Part shown: positions 46,031 to 58,399 of the stretch, in pieces | Layout: each line of letters opens with the position of its first letter | Position numbering within the stretch: the stretch's first letter is position 1 | Assembly: GCA_028023455.1 (NCBI GenBank) | Contig: JAQFVV010012476.1 | Coordinates: forward strand, 5,454,767 to 5,518,766 | Direction: 5' to 3' | DNA from: Epiperipatus broadwayi | Lineage: Eukaryota > Onychophora > Udeonychophora > Euonychophora > Peripatidae | DNA length: 64,000 nt | The notes under the pieces: generated by a model | The model's input: only the letters and a program-made list of their open reading frames with translations | Databases searched by the model: none | Told to the model about the DNA's origin: nothing | Made by a program: the position numbers and the translations under genes

Positions 46031-46163
46031 CATTGTACTCAGTATATTTATTTAAATCAGAATTGTTATTACAAATTTGGCAGACCATTATCTTTTCAAC
46101 TAATCATTTTCAAATTAACTTGCAATTACAGATTTTTATTTCAATTTGATTCTCTTCTTAAGA

Positions 46164-46194
46164 ATATGTAAATACACACACACACACACACCAT

Positions 46195-46250
<56 letters not shown>
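46164..46250. repeat. (AC)n and (AT)n compound microsatellite
   Basis: About 18 bp of AC followed by about 52 bp of AT. Confidence 0.97.
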
Positions 46251-49200
46251 CCAATTATTAAAGGAGTTATTTACTATAATAAATAGTCTATTTATATAGT
46301 CCTTGACTATGTATGTAATATAAAGATGGAAATAAACTTTTATATTGCTCTTTTCATGAATTTACATGCACTCTCTCATAAACATCAGTAAATAAAAGCA
46401 TAAATGGATCACTTACGTTCAGAGCTTATCATTATATAAGCCAACCTTTGCTCACCATGTTGAAATTAGGGCACCAACCTATTGAATGCCTGGTATTGTA
46501 CCGGTCAAAATAGTAAGCTCACTTAACAAGATTCAAATCCTAAGCAAAAGTACCTCGAATCCGATCATGCTCGAGATACACAGGTCTGGAGCAGTCCTGA
46601 ATTCTAACCTATTTGCCTATTCTTCGAATCTCTGACCCAATGAACAACAATTCTGATGACACAGTAAAATTATTTTAAATCCGTGCCCAGAAGCAGAGTG
46701 GTAGAGCATAAGATCAGACTGATGATGATGATCGAGGTCGGAGTAGCCCAGGAATTACATTTATTATAGTTATTTATTAATGCTAAGCTCTTAGCTAAAG
46801 AAAATAGTTCTAAATATTAACTCGAAACTAATAATTCAATGACAAACCAGGATTTACATGAAATAGATATATTTATTAAATATTAAACAAACACACATAT
46901 ATATATATATTACAAAAGATTTAGGAAACGTATGTATATTTTACCAAATAGTTTCATGCTTGGGACAATATTATTTATTTACAAGACTTGGGAATTTGTT
47001 GTATAAAATCCCCTCTATCACTCTTTTAATAAATATAATTTTACAGATACACATCTTTATAGTGTTTTATAACTTATGTGGAGTTAATTGTCTAATTAAA
47101 GAAAACTTTTGCTACGGAGCACTGTGGATGCTGAAATTAAATATAAAAGGATCGTTGACAGTTTTAACAGTAAATGATTTATTTGATAACGGGCAAAATA
47201 TATGATTTTAATCTTGTATTTTTTTAGGAAAACCATTATTTATACTTTTATTCACATTGTTTGACAAAGACGTCTTTTAGAAATAAGAAACAAACAATGC
47301 ACTTCATTTACAAGAGTAAGTTATGCAATCATTAATATAAATTAGATTTACGACTATGGGAATCGATAACGGTTTTTAAAAGGAAGCAGCTTAAATCAAT
47401 GAACTAAATGTATTTTTATGAAATGAATCATTATCTTTAACACATCATTGCGACTTACTAAAGATTAGGCAGATGGCAGAGTAACAGTACTAGCATACAA
47501 TAACGAAATACGGCCTCATGGCTGTTGTGGATATTTTATCATTTTAAAAGAATATTTGAAATGAACTTAGACTGGATATGTCTGCGCACTCTGGCAGAGC
47601 AATATCAAAACGAGAGGCTGAGTTTGAGAGCTCAGAATCTGGATGTGCTGTAATTAGCAGCACATAATTTTATAAACCTCACATTCCACAGGAAGTAGTG
47701 TTCCTGATTACGAACGATTTTTGAAAAGTAGGACATCCCTAATGACAAACAGTCGAGCAATGGAAAAGATAAAATATCAGAATAAAGGAAATTGCATGCC
47801 AGCAATGCTATTGGACATGAATATAATTTTTATAATATAATTTTTATATAATATTATTTTAGAACTTGAAAATTGTCTAACCTTTTGTGCAATAATCTGT
47901 TTTCAAACCTGAGTCATTTAACAAATGGTAATGAATAATAGCTCTTTTCTATATCATTAAACTAATAAAATTTACATTTAAGATTCGATTCCCATATACA
48001 TATTAACTAAAGAATTAGCCCTTCAGGCAATGGTAAGAAAAGGTGGAATTTTATATTAAGTGTCGCGATCTTTTATAAAGGCAACTAAACAACAAAATAA
48101 AATAAGCATCCATGATAAAATACTTTTAAGTATACAACCAACCTAGCAAACAATTTCTATTTTAAATAAACAAATGAATATAATTTTACTAATGAATTTA
48201 ATTAAAGTCGCGCGAGATTGATTGATACCAACATATTAGAGAAAATAATATATATATTAAACAAAATAAATTGTATACATTTAATTGAGATGCATAAAGT
48301 TATATAAACATAAATTAAGCGTGAAAGCAAATGTATATTTAGAATTACATAAGTACTAATGAAGAATTATAGAGAGAGAGTTTACGAGCAAAACTAACAA
48401 AACATCATAAATGGATCTATGACATAATTTAGCTACAAATTTTAAATCACCTGTGAATTTTCGTATTAAGGCAGCTCTAAATTACATGATTTTACCTAAC
48501 CTATCAGCGTAGCATCAGGCAGGCAGGTTGATAATCCTATGTCATCTCATATGGCTGGTCAGGTGAAATTTTACGGCTGGTAGACAGTCCTCCCAGAGGA
48601 AAAAGAAAGGTGGATGACTCCACTACTCACACTCCATGGCTCCAAACTTCTCTTGACTTTTTAAATGATGGTCTGGCAACACTTTTTAAATCAGGAATGT
48701 AAAAGTAACCGACTGATCAAGGGAAAGTAACTAACTGATCTATCAAGTAACTAACTTATCAAGTGAAAATCACCGACTGCCTTTAAAAGGTCTTATGGGC
48801 TCTTTTTGTACACTATCTCTATAATTCCCTTTACAAACAACATTTAATTAACAACATGTTTTTATACAGATAAAGCTCGAAATGCCATTTTTAGCTATTT
48901 TAAATCATTCGACAACTGATAAATGATTTGTTTTCGATCTTAATTGCGATTGACAATTTTAATTAAAGGCAACAAGCTGAATTTAAACAAAGATTATTTT
49001 AGCATTTCAAGCCTCCCCATTTTTTTTTGTTGTTACATTCCAATAGTTTAATTAAATACTTTAAATCAAAATACATATAGATATAACAAAAAAAATTACA
49101 ATTATATAAAAAAAATGTTTAGTTGTCAGCAATAAACATTAATAACATTATTGCTTCATTCATATATATATACGCATCAGGCACACTACTGTTTTACTTT

Positions 49201-50128
49201 ACTAAATAGTTTTAATTTTATTAATTTCTCTAATAATTAGGCATACAGTGTGTGGGTGAAGAGCATATATTTATAGCAAAGTTTGAATTGCGAACCCCTA
49301 GGAGGTTAGTCTAGATGGTGAAATATGAAACATTGATGATGATTAGGCATCAATTGCTTCAGTATATAAACTTGACAAATAAATTGTGCACACTTATTCA
49401 TTCTGCAGCAGTATTTATTATTAATTGCAGGTGGTTAAAAACGAGATTGTATCTCTCTCCTTCTATTGAATAAATAAGTTTATATAATTTATTTGTCAAG
49501 TTATATATCAGGCAAACACTAATATTAGCATGGTGAGTAAAGATTAGCTTGTGTAATCATAAGATCTAAGCATAAGTTGTCCACTTAAGCTTGTTAAACT
49601 GATACGTATAGGTGAGTGTGTGTTAATTTGTGAAAGGTCCATGACTGATGATTTATTTATATTAAAGGAGTTTTTTTTTTTTTCAACTACTTAGAAAATT
49701 TTTGAATGTCACTTAAAAATTCTAAGCTATCTCAGCCAGATTCAGATAGAGTTTATTGTCATTTTAAAATACAGATATGCAAACAACATTGCTATGAGTC
49801 TCTTTAGTTTATAGATATGTATTAAAAGACAAGAATTGAAAAATGATTTGGGAATCATAATGACTATAAAATTAAGGCACTATGTGGTTTAGTACAACAA
49901 TAGATTTTCAGGCTCTGTGGAGTAAGGTTCTGGGATTGATTCTAGTTTTTGGAAATTCTAGCTGCACATGGTTTGTAAATTCCCAAAACAACAAAATCAT
50001 TTGATTATATATTTTACCCAATTAAAAAATATATATTGCGTTTTTATGTAATAATTTATATTATAGTAATTCATATTCAGTATTGTTTGTAAAATAATTG
50101 TTTTGATATTTCATATTATATATATATA
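46251..50128. other. No gene recognised
   Basis: Less AT-rich patches at 46440-46760, 47450-47720 and 48480-48800 may be old SINE-like or other repeats. For example, agcagagtggtagagcataa near 46690 is A-box-like and lies in tRNA-like context. None can be assigned. The 81-codon frame at 46960-47205 has no family features. Confidence 0.45.
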
Positions 50129-50314
50129 TATAAAATACATATTTTGCGGGTTCATCCGTGTTAAAAACTTTTAATATCAATACACTGACGTTTCGACTTG
50201 GTCGCACAAGCCATCCACAGAGTTATAAAAAGGTAGAAAGACGGTTGTAGAGGCGCTACAATCACTGGTTTGAATAAAACATTAAAAATCCCACCAATAG
50301 CAAAAATGTTAAAT

Positions 50315-50946
50315 TTAAGAATGTTTTTTAAAGAAATCTTTCCAAATAGGAGGAAGTTTGCACGTATCATCTCGCTTATTGATACAATCTGGCCTTTTAA
50401 GTATCTCAATGGCTTCTCTGATTTTGCATTGGTAGAGATTATCACATCTGGATATGATCCTGGTACTAGAAAAATCTATTTTATGACCTGAATCTATAGT
50501 ATGGAGTGAGAGTGCTGATGATGATGAGTGTTGTTTAACTGCATTAGCATGCTCATCTCTCCTAACACTGATGCGACGATTACTCATACCTATGTAAGAA
50601 GCTTTACAATTTTTACATGAGATTTGATAGACACCATGAGATTCAAGAGGGATTGAATCGTTAGGCTTGGTTATTATATTGCTGATCTTTTGATGAGCAG
50701 AAAATGCTGTATCTATATTATAGCGTTTTAATATACATCCGATACTGTCTGTAGTTCCTTTTACATATGGAACACAAATCCTAATAGCTGACTTATCATC
50801 TTTTTGTTTCCTATTTTGTCTATTTTGGGCTTGAAATAAGGCTTTTTTTATAAATTTGTAATTATAACTATTTGCTAATAAAACACTATTAATATGATTT
50901 ATTTCTTCTTTCAGATGTGTGTCATCTGAAAGGTTAATTGCTCTAT
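50315..50946 (-). pseudogene. PLE C-terminal GIY-YIG fragment, left arm of family C
   Basis: Open from the truncation to a stop at 50315. It contains RICVPYVKGTTDSIG, FSAHQKISNIITKP, then the GIY-YIG core (GVYQISCKNCKASYIGMSNR with the following RISVRRDEH). A conserved C-terminal block follows (CKIREAIEILKRPDCINKRD, then LPPIWKDFF). The reverse transcriptase is absent. The frame lacks a Met before 50587, as expected for a truncated copy. Confidence 0.85.
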
Positions 50947-50972
50947 AGTTTCTGTAGCCAAAACTCTTTTAA

Positions 50973-51603
50973 ATAGAGCAATTAACCTTTCAGATGACAC
51001 ACATCTGAAAGAAGAAATAAATCATATTAATAGTGTTTTATTAGCAAATAGTTATAATTACAAATTTATAAAAAAAGCCTTATTTCAAGCCCAAAATAGA
51101 CAAAATAGGAAACAAAAAGATGATAAGTCAGCTATTAGGATTTGTGTTCCATATGTAAAAGGAACTACAGACAGTATCGGACGTATATTAAAACGCTATA
51201 ATATAGATACAGCATTTTCTGCTCATCAAAAGATCAGCAATATAATAACCAAGCCTAAGGATTCAATCCCTCTTGAATCTCATGGTGTCTATCAAATCTC
51301 ATGTAAAAATTGTAAGCTTCTTACATAGGTATGAGTAATCGTCGCATCAGTGTTAGGAGAGATGAGCATGCTAATGCAGTTAAACAACACTCATCATCAT
51401 CAGCACTCTCACTCCATACTATAGATTCAGGTCATAAAATAGATTTTTCTAGTACCAGGATCATATCCAGATGTGATAATCTCTACCAATGCAAAATCAG
51501 AGAAGCCATTGAGATACTTAAAAGGCCAGATTGTATCAATAAGCGAGATGATACGTGCAAACTTCCTCCTATTTGGAAAGATTTCTTTAAAAAACATTCT
51601 TAA
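50973..51603 (+). pseudogene. PLE C-terminal GIY-YIG fragment, right arm of family C, frameshifted
   Basis: Mirror copy of the left arm. A single A is missing near 51316 (tgtaagcttc where the left arm has tgtaaagcttc). This breaks the frame immediately before the YIG motif, so only the last 90 codons (51331-51603) remain open. One other visible difference lies in the pLTR (gtgtgacc for gtgcgacc). Confidence 0.85.
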
Positions 51604-51696
51604 ATTTAACATTTTTGCTATTGGTGGGATTTTTAATGTTTTATTCAAACCAGTGATTGTAGCGCCTCTACAACCGTCTTTCTACCTTTTTATAAC

Positions 51697-51735
51697 TCTG
51701 TGGATGGCTTGTGTGACCAAGTCGAAACGTCAGTG
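51697..51735 (+). ncRNA. Hammerhead-like motif in the family C pLTR
   Basis: CTGTGGATGG, then CTTG...CAAG able to form stem II, then TCGAAACGTC. GAAA followed by CGTC gives a plausible UH site, but the CUGANGA segment is interrupted. The mirror copy at 50180-50222 is on the minus strand. Confidence 0.4.
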
Positions 51736-51790
51736 TATTGATATTAAAAGTTTTTAACACGGATGAACCCGCAAAATATGTATTTTATAT

Positions 51791-52941
51791 ATTTAACCCG
51801 TGCAAATCTTCGTTTTAACATATATATATATAAAGCAAAAAAAAAAAAGAAATATATAGCTTTAAATTAAAAAATTAAATTATTTTTTAATAATAATATA
51901 CATAAACAGTATGAATTTGCTTTTTTGTATTTCAATTAAATCTAATAACATAAAGTGCTTTTTAAGTTATAAATTAATATAATGATATAATATTCACTAC
52001 TCTAGTTGGAAAATGAAATAAATGTTTTTATCTCGTTACTAAACGCGATTCTCCCCACTTCTTTAAATAAAATTGAAAAGAGTCTTAATTGATTTATTAC
52101 AAAAACATTTTATTTCCATTTAAACCACCAACCACAAACAAAATAAAAATGTACATTGCAAAATTAATATTTCTTTAAAAGATGCTTGAACATTGTAAGT
52201 TGTTAAAATATATAAACACAAGACCTTCCATTATTGGATTCACTGAACAATTAAGAATTCTTCTAATTTAATCTAGTTTTTTGTTGGTGTTGATCTGTAA
52301 CTTTTTATCTTAAAAACATTCAAATGAACTTCCTTATTTACTTCTTCTATTTTATATGTGTTTTATTTCAAAATTTTTTAAAAACATTTGAAATCTAAAT
52401 AGACAACTGAAGTTCTAAGCTAAAACTTCAGCTTTCTGTCTATTCTCATATATTCTAGAAATATGGGCTTTCCAGTTTTATATCAGCATGTTTATTTAGA
52501 CAATAATGATACAGGATACTTATTTGTTTTCTTACTCATATGGAGTTATAAATAATTACAGTTATAATACAATTAGTGGAAACAATTTTGGCAGCATATC
52601 ACCTTAATTTACTTTATTATACTTCACTCATTTCAAGTTAATATCTTAATTAGTTTTATGTACTATGATTTAATATGTGTTACCACTTTGACAAAAATAT
52701 TTATTAAGTTGTTAACTTTAGATTCACTACTATCAATTTTTTTTTCCATTTATATTCTTGAAAAGCCATTGAAATAACTTTTTAGTATTTATTTTTATTA
52801 AAATTTTATCAGTTTAATCTGATAGTTCTTGTAAGAGTTCTAATGTCTGAACAATAATTTATTAAAGCTAATTACATCATCTGCAAAATCTAAATAGCTT
52901 AATTGTATAACAATTTTTACTTCTTACACTATGTATCTCTG
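51791..52941. other. No gene recognised
   Basis: AT-rich spacer. Confidence 0.6.
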
Positions 52942-53163
52942 TGATAAGCATTTAAATGTTTTCAAAGAAAATATTAATTTATTTAAACTTCAAATAATAA
53001 ATAGCTGACCAATGCTTTCAACCTAAAAGGTCATATTCATATTGCTGAAACTCAGCATTGGCACTATAATATGATCTTCTTGGATGAAAGCATTGTTTAG
53101 CTATTTATTATTCAGTCTTCAAATAAATTAATATTTTATTTGGAAGCAAATAAACACTTATCA
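52942..53163. repeat. Inverted pair of pLTR-like fragments
   Basis: Arms of about 96 nt (52942-53037 and 53068-53163) flank a 30-nt spacer. Read outward from the centre, each arm contains the decayed hammerhead-like block, for example ATATGACC...GGTTGAAAGCATTGG on the minus strand. This resembles the pLTR motif of families D and E, so the element looks like a head-to-head pair of PLE ends with no coding left. Confidence 0.65.
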
Positions 53164-55688
53164 TAGAATTAAATAGTTTAAGTATTTTTCATTTACTTTT
53201 ACATCCTTTTATCCTGTAATACATTCTTACTAATGTTCATCTTTTTTAGTATTACTACAGTCTTAAAAATGATCTACAATAATAATGAATCTTCATACTT
53301 TCATAATATTTTGATATTTCTAAGCTTTCATCACCTATATGAGTGACATCACAAATTATATCTCAGTAAGCTATGTCTCATTCCAAACACTCTTTGAAGT
53401 ATTCAGTCTTATAGTTGCAACACAATAAAGATATTTAAAATGATTCCAAATTGTAAATGTAATAATGGTTTCAATTTTTCCAAACCTAAGAGACACCATG
53501 AAATGTTTCATTCATTAAACAAAATGAAAATATATGACTTAATATGATTATAAAACAATCCATATACATAACTTGGTCTGGTGCTAAATATAAAGAAATC
53601 ATTAATTTGTGAAATGTTGTAAACATGCATATGAATATGTTTTATTTTTTTCTCATTGAATATATTACCTGTATTGTCTTTTCACATCTATAATAGTATA
53701 TTTTGTGTTAATTATAGTTTTTATGTATTAAAGGTTACTATTTTTAAATTAAATTTTATCATAGAAATATACCATTTAATGAAAATTTTTGAATGCACTA
53801 AATATAATGGAACATTATATGAGCAAAAATAAATATTTATAAAATGATTAACATACTTTTGAATAAAATTAATTAACCAAATAATGATTATTTATAATCC
53901 AGCACATACAGTTAAATAATTATAAATATTCCAAAAGCATTTCAATTTTTTTTCTAACTTAAATGGAAGCTTATTAACACCCATTCATTAGCATTTATAA
54001 ATTATTAGCATTATTTCTGAATAATTCTGAGTGGATTTCATGATTTCTCAGGGTTGTGGATATTAATAGCATAATAGTAGTTAATATTATAAAGTTGGGG
54101 GTAAATTCAATAAGCAAATGCAAACTAACTTGATTAATAATAAAAATAAGTTAACAATTGATTAATAATAAACTTTTGCCATTTATATAATAAATAACAT
54201 AAAAATAATAATTATTAGAGCTGTTTTAAACTTAAGGCCTTACAATAATGGTTTTTATGAACATTATTCTTTTACTGTATTTATAAATAAGTCTTGACTA
54301 GTTCATTTATGACAGGAGTTGTTTTCTTTGTCATTAGTGGAATTAGAGAGGGTATACAGTAGATCTTGGTAGATCATATGACACAGTTCACTTCTTTCCT
54401 TGTGGCATGATTAAATTAGTCAATAACTAGTTTAAACAAACTTCAGCATTAATCTTTAGATTTGATTGCATTGCTCCAGGAATTTTGACTGGTTTCATTG
54501 TTGGTTTCTATATAGTAGTTAATTAGCCACTAGATAATGTCATAGTTGTTTAATATTGAAAATTATTTTAAATATTAGCAAGCTATTGTGATACAAACTA
54601 TATTGGAAAGGTGTTTTAATCAGCTGATTTCTTCTTATTGAATCACTGCAACACTGCTTTCTGAGTTAAGACTTAGAATAGATTATACTATCTTAGTTGT
54701 TTTTTCTGAACTATTTATACTCCATTTGTTGTTTTTTACTTCTACTATATTCAAAGGCCATTTCCTCCAAAACAACTGTATAGATTTTATCTGAATATAT
54801 CTTATTAATCACAGAAAAAAAGTTGTGGAAAGAAATAATTTTTACATATATTTTTTAAATTATATTATGATTTTTATAATAAAGGTGCAAATAGTTTTTT
54901 ATTTATGTTAGCAGGAGGACAACTAAAAATTTCTCAATAACTTTTTAATTTTAATAAACCATCCACAATTTCCAATAATATATTCAGATTTGCCATTAAA
55001 TTTGCTATAAGAAAGGGTAAATTAATCCTTTAAGATTCCCTCTAATGGAAAAATCTGAAAAGGTCACCAAATAATTAACATTTATATAAACTGCATAAAT
55101 TAAATTATTTTGTCTTGCAATAAACCAATTTTCTTTTTTCTTTTATATGAGTTATAATTGTATTGGTTTCATTTTCACAAAATATATTTCACTAACAATG
55201 TGATAAAATGTATAGATATATTTTTCATTTAATTTTTTTATCAGAATACTTAAGTGACATATATGTTATATCTAGTGTGCATACATAAACACAGAGCAAT
55301 TTATACTTTTATCAATTGATCTACAATACATATTGTGTCTTTAACTATGTAGTTTTATAACTGCAAATAATTAAAATTGCTATCAGATTTTTTTTATTAT
55401 ATATATATAATTTCAATATATGTGGTCAAGTTGCAATCTTTAGTGTCTTTATAAATATATGAGACCATTAATGAAAATGGAATTCCACCTCTATTGCTAA
55501 AAGGAGGTTTCCTTGACAACTGTTTGAAATTCTTGATTGCTATCTATATTGGGATTGTCTAAGTGTTGAATGGTTTCTATGCAAATATAAAAGTGATCAA
55601 AATCAAAATATTGAACTTTTTACACATGATCATATAAAAGTAAGATATGACAGAAAACAAATCAATATTTTGTTAGTATTTTGCTCCT
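53164..55688. other. No gene recognised
   Basis: AT-rich spacer without coding signal on either strand. Confidence 0.6.
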
Positions 55689-55811
55689 ATATATATATAT
55701 ATATCAAATTAAGAGCGTGCTAATAGCTCTAAACAAGCTTTTTTTTTTAATTTATGATAAATGCTACTACAAGAGAAGGCACTCAAATCATTTTTATCTT
55801 GGATTGTCCCC

Positions 55812-55856
55812 ATTCCCAGACCAGTTTTGACCTATGGGTCTCTTCAGTGGGGAGTT
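55812..55856 (-). ncRNA. Hammerhead ribozyme with a core mutation
   Basis: Same fold as the 56236-56280 copy, but the GAAA block reads AAAA (G12 to A, a CpG-type transition), and stem III has one change (CTGG for CCGG). Loss of G12 is expected to abolish cleavage. Confidence 0.82.
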
Positions 55857-56235
55857 GGGACATTATATTTAAAAAACCAACTCAAGCAAAGCATTTATCT
55901 AAAAGTTAATTGTTAGAAGAAGATCTGAAACTTTTAGACACCTACATGTCTTTAAAGTCAGCTCTCCAACTAAAAAAATCATATGGGCCTGAACTTAATT
56001 CAGATACTCCATATATTAGTAGGCTTAGCCCTTTAATTTAGCTAAAGCCACAACAGCAAAATAATAATAGTAATAATAACAAGTCAGATGTCACATGACT
56101 TATATATAGCTTGCACTTACAAATATGTAAAATTAAGAGTGTGCTAATAGCTTTAAACAAGCTTTTTTATTTTATTTATGATAAATGCTACTACAAGAGA
56201 AGGCATTCAAATCATTTTTATCTTGGATTGTCCCC

Positions 56236-56280
56236 ATCCCCAGACCGGTTTCGACCTATGGGTCTCTTCAGTGGGGAGTT
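56236..56280 (-). ncRNA. Hammerhead ribozyme, intact core
   Basis: On the minus strand: helix I CTCCCCA, CTGAAGA (56271-56265, allowed A at the variable core position), stem II GACC/GGTC with loop CATA, and GAAA (56252-56249). A minimal stem III follows (A-T, C-G, loop CG, overall palindrome ACCGGT), then cleavage-site C at 56243 and helix I TGGGGA. Helix I has six pairs. All invariant core residues are present. Confidence 0.88.
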
Positions 56281-56437
56281 ATATATATATATTTGAACCA
56301 CACCTATGTACTTTAATATAAAAAAACTAATAATTAATAAAAAGAATTAATAATAATTAAAAAAATATTATTAAATATTTTTCTTCTTAAAATAGTTTTA
56401 AAGTTTTCCATTTGTGTGATATATACATATTTTTGAT

Positions 56438-56760
56438 GATATCTGACAAACCTAGATTAATAGTTTAAAAAAGCATTATTCATCATCACATTATGTGCAT
56501 CTTTATTATCTTCATTTTTATCCATATTTTCCCTTATTTAACTGCTAACCACATAACAAAAAAAAACACACAAATAACTATTCATGCTTCCATAGAATAA
56601 AGTAAAAGCCCAACTGGAGAATTGTGGAATGCTGAATAAAAGCTTGTTGTTATTTAAGAACCAATTGCCATGCATGAGTAGACATTAAAATATGTTCCTC
56701 CAAACTTAAATAAACTAATTGATAATTCTAAGAGTGTTATACTTAAAATGCAAAGAAATA
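56438..56760 (+). pseudogene. PLE fragment (family E-like), upstream copy
   Basis: Begins with a 146-bp stretch nearly identical to 57394-57539 and continues into diverged sequence. Near 56695-56740 this reads PPNLNKLIDNSKSVI, the linker before the GIY-YIG domain in families D and E. The nuclease is missing. Confidence 0.6.
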
Positions 56761-57393
56761 ATATAATTTATTAACTTATATGAGGTTGTAAAACCACTTA
56801 CGAATTCAATTATTTTGGCTTCTATATTTTTATTAGTCTTTTATCAGAATTTTTCCGGATTGCTGTGTTACTGTTTCTAATGTTCCATTTTTAGTCTGTG
56901 CTGTGGCTTTGTGCTTGCATTGGTCAATCTAATTTTTTTTTTCTCTTAACTGACCTTTTAATTATTTAAGTGCCCCAAGAACTAGTGTGCTTTGTGTTTA
57001 ATTAATAAAACAATCATTTCCATTTTAAGATTAAACATGATTTTTTTTTAAAAATTGAATCTAATTAACATTTGTTTGAAGTGAGATTAGTTACTTTTTC
57101 ATAAAATATTGCAGTTTGAAACTTCATAAAAAATTGTACAGAAGGGCATGAATAAAAATTAATATTAATTATGTATACATAAGTATGTAACATAAATCAG
57201 ACTATAAGAAAATATATATTGAGATAATTTAATTTTAAAACAGCAAACCTTGCTAGGATGTCTGGATGCTTATACTATTTTGAAGCTCTAAAGTAGAATT
57301 ACACTTCGATGTCTATTTATAAATAAGTGTTGGAATATAATCTCATTTATTCATTCACTCAAGTAATTTAAATGTTATCATTATATTTTTACA
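56761..57393. other. No gene recognised
   Basis: AT-rich spacer between two fragments of the same PLE family. Confidence 0.55.
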
Positions 57394-58140
57394 GATATCT
57401 GACAAACCTAGATTAATAGTTTAAAAAAGCATTATTCATCATCACATTATGTGCATCTTTATTATCTTCATTTTTATCCATATTTCCCATTATTTAACTG
57501 CTAACCACATAACAAAAAACAAACCACAAATAACTATTCCATACATCCCTATAGTGGAAACAACTCATAAAAACTTTGTCAAAAAAACTTAAGGTTGGTT
57601 TTCATACACCCCCCTACACAAATAGATTAATTAATAATTCCAAAGACAAAATTTAACCTAGCCTGATACCTCAAGTTGTGTACAAGATCTCATGTCCACA
57701 GGTGGGCTTGCAGTTCCATGTATTATGGTAAAACAAAAGCCACTGTTAATAATAGATCTACTCAGCATATGTATGCATACAAGAGAGCTCAAAATAGTAG
57801 GGCCACCATTTCAATATTCTTAGAACATAAAAAGCATTCAATCACAAGTTTGAAACCTCCAACCCTAAGATTGTATGTCCCAAGAGAAATGACTGCAAAA
57901 TAAAAATAAAGGAGGCATATAACATCATAAATGATCCACACCCCATTAATAAAAAAAACACATATTTCTCTATCTCTAAGAAGTGGATGAGCTGATTGAT
58001 CTTTTAATAGTAAAATTATTTTGCATATAAAGACTAATTTGCATATCTTAGCAAACATCAACAACAGTATAATATTTCTAATTCTTTGGCTATGAATATG
58101 AGGTTAAAAGACCTTGAAAGTGCTAAGCCTGACATTTAAT
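57394..58140 (+). pseudogene. PLE fragment with GIY-YIG remnant (family E-like)
   Basis: Frames read ITIPYIPIV near 57525, FHTPPYTNRLINNSKD near 57600, QVVYKISCP near 57675, then a frame change to MYYGKTKATVNNRSTQHMYA (57710-57780). The KEAYNIINDPHPIN end lies near 57915, with a stop at 57991. YIG reads YYG, as in families D and E. Several frameshifts are present. A decayed hammerhead-like motif (ATGAATATGAGG...CCTTGAAAGTG) follows at 58091-58134. Confidence 0.75.
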
Positions 58141-58399
58141 TTTGATTTTTATAACTTCACTAATGAACATCTGAAATATAGTATAAATTTCTATTAATAT
58201 ATTTATGTACATATATATACATATGTGGTTGGGAAATTAGTAAATAAGTTACAAATAATGTATAAATTGGTATGCATTGATTTACTAATCCCTCAAAATC
58301 AGCGGTTCTTATCTGTATTTTTTTTATAAATAACTAAATGTAATTTCTCTATCTATATATTTCTCTCTCTCTCTATTTTTATACACACATATATATATA

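Larger units (their letters stand above)
50129..51790. mobile_element. Palindromic Penelope-like element, family C
   Basis: Arms of about 818 bp (50129-50946 and 50973-51790) are near-perfect reverse complements around a 26-nt spacer (50947-50972). Each arm is the C-terminal third of a PLE with its pLTR. The truncated 5' ends face each other. (AT) tracts lie just outside the left end and near the right end. Confidence 0.92.
55706..56280 (-). mobile_element. Retrozyme-like element: two hammerheads in direct orientation
   Basis: A 151-bp segment is repeated directly (55706-55856 and 56130-56280), giving a 424-nt period. Each repeat carries one hammerhead on the minus strand. Transcription across both and double cleavage would release a 424-nt RNA. 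This is the defining layout of retrozymes, described in plants and animals as non-autonomous elements that spread through circular RNAs. No protein is encoded. The spacer shares ordered blocks with the 29.8-30.5 kb element, including an exact 20-mer at 56080-56099. Flanks are (AT) tracts, so a target-site duplication is ambiguous. Confidence 0.87.

Noticed and set aside
46725-46750. ctgatgatgatgatcgagg as another hammerhead
   Set aside because: No stem II or GAAA block follows. It is a short GAT repeat.
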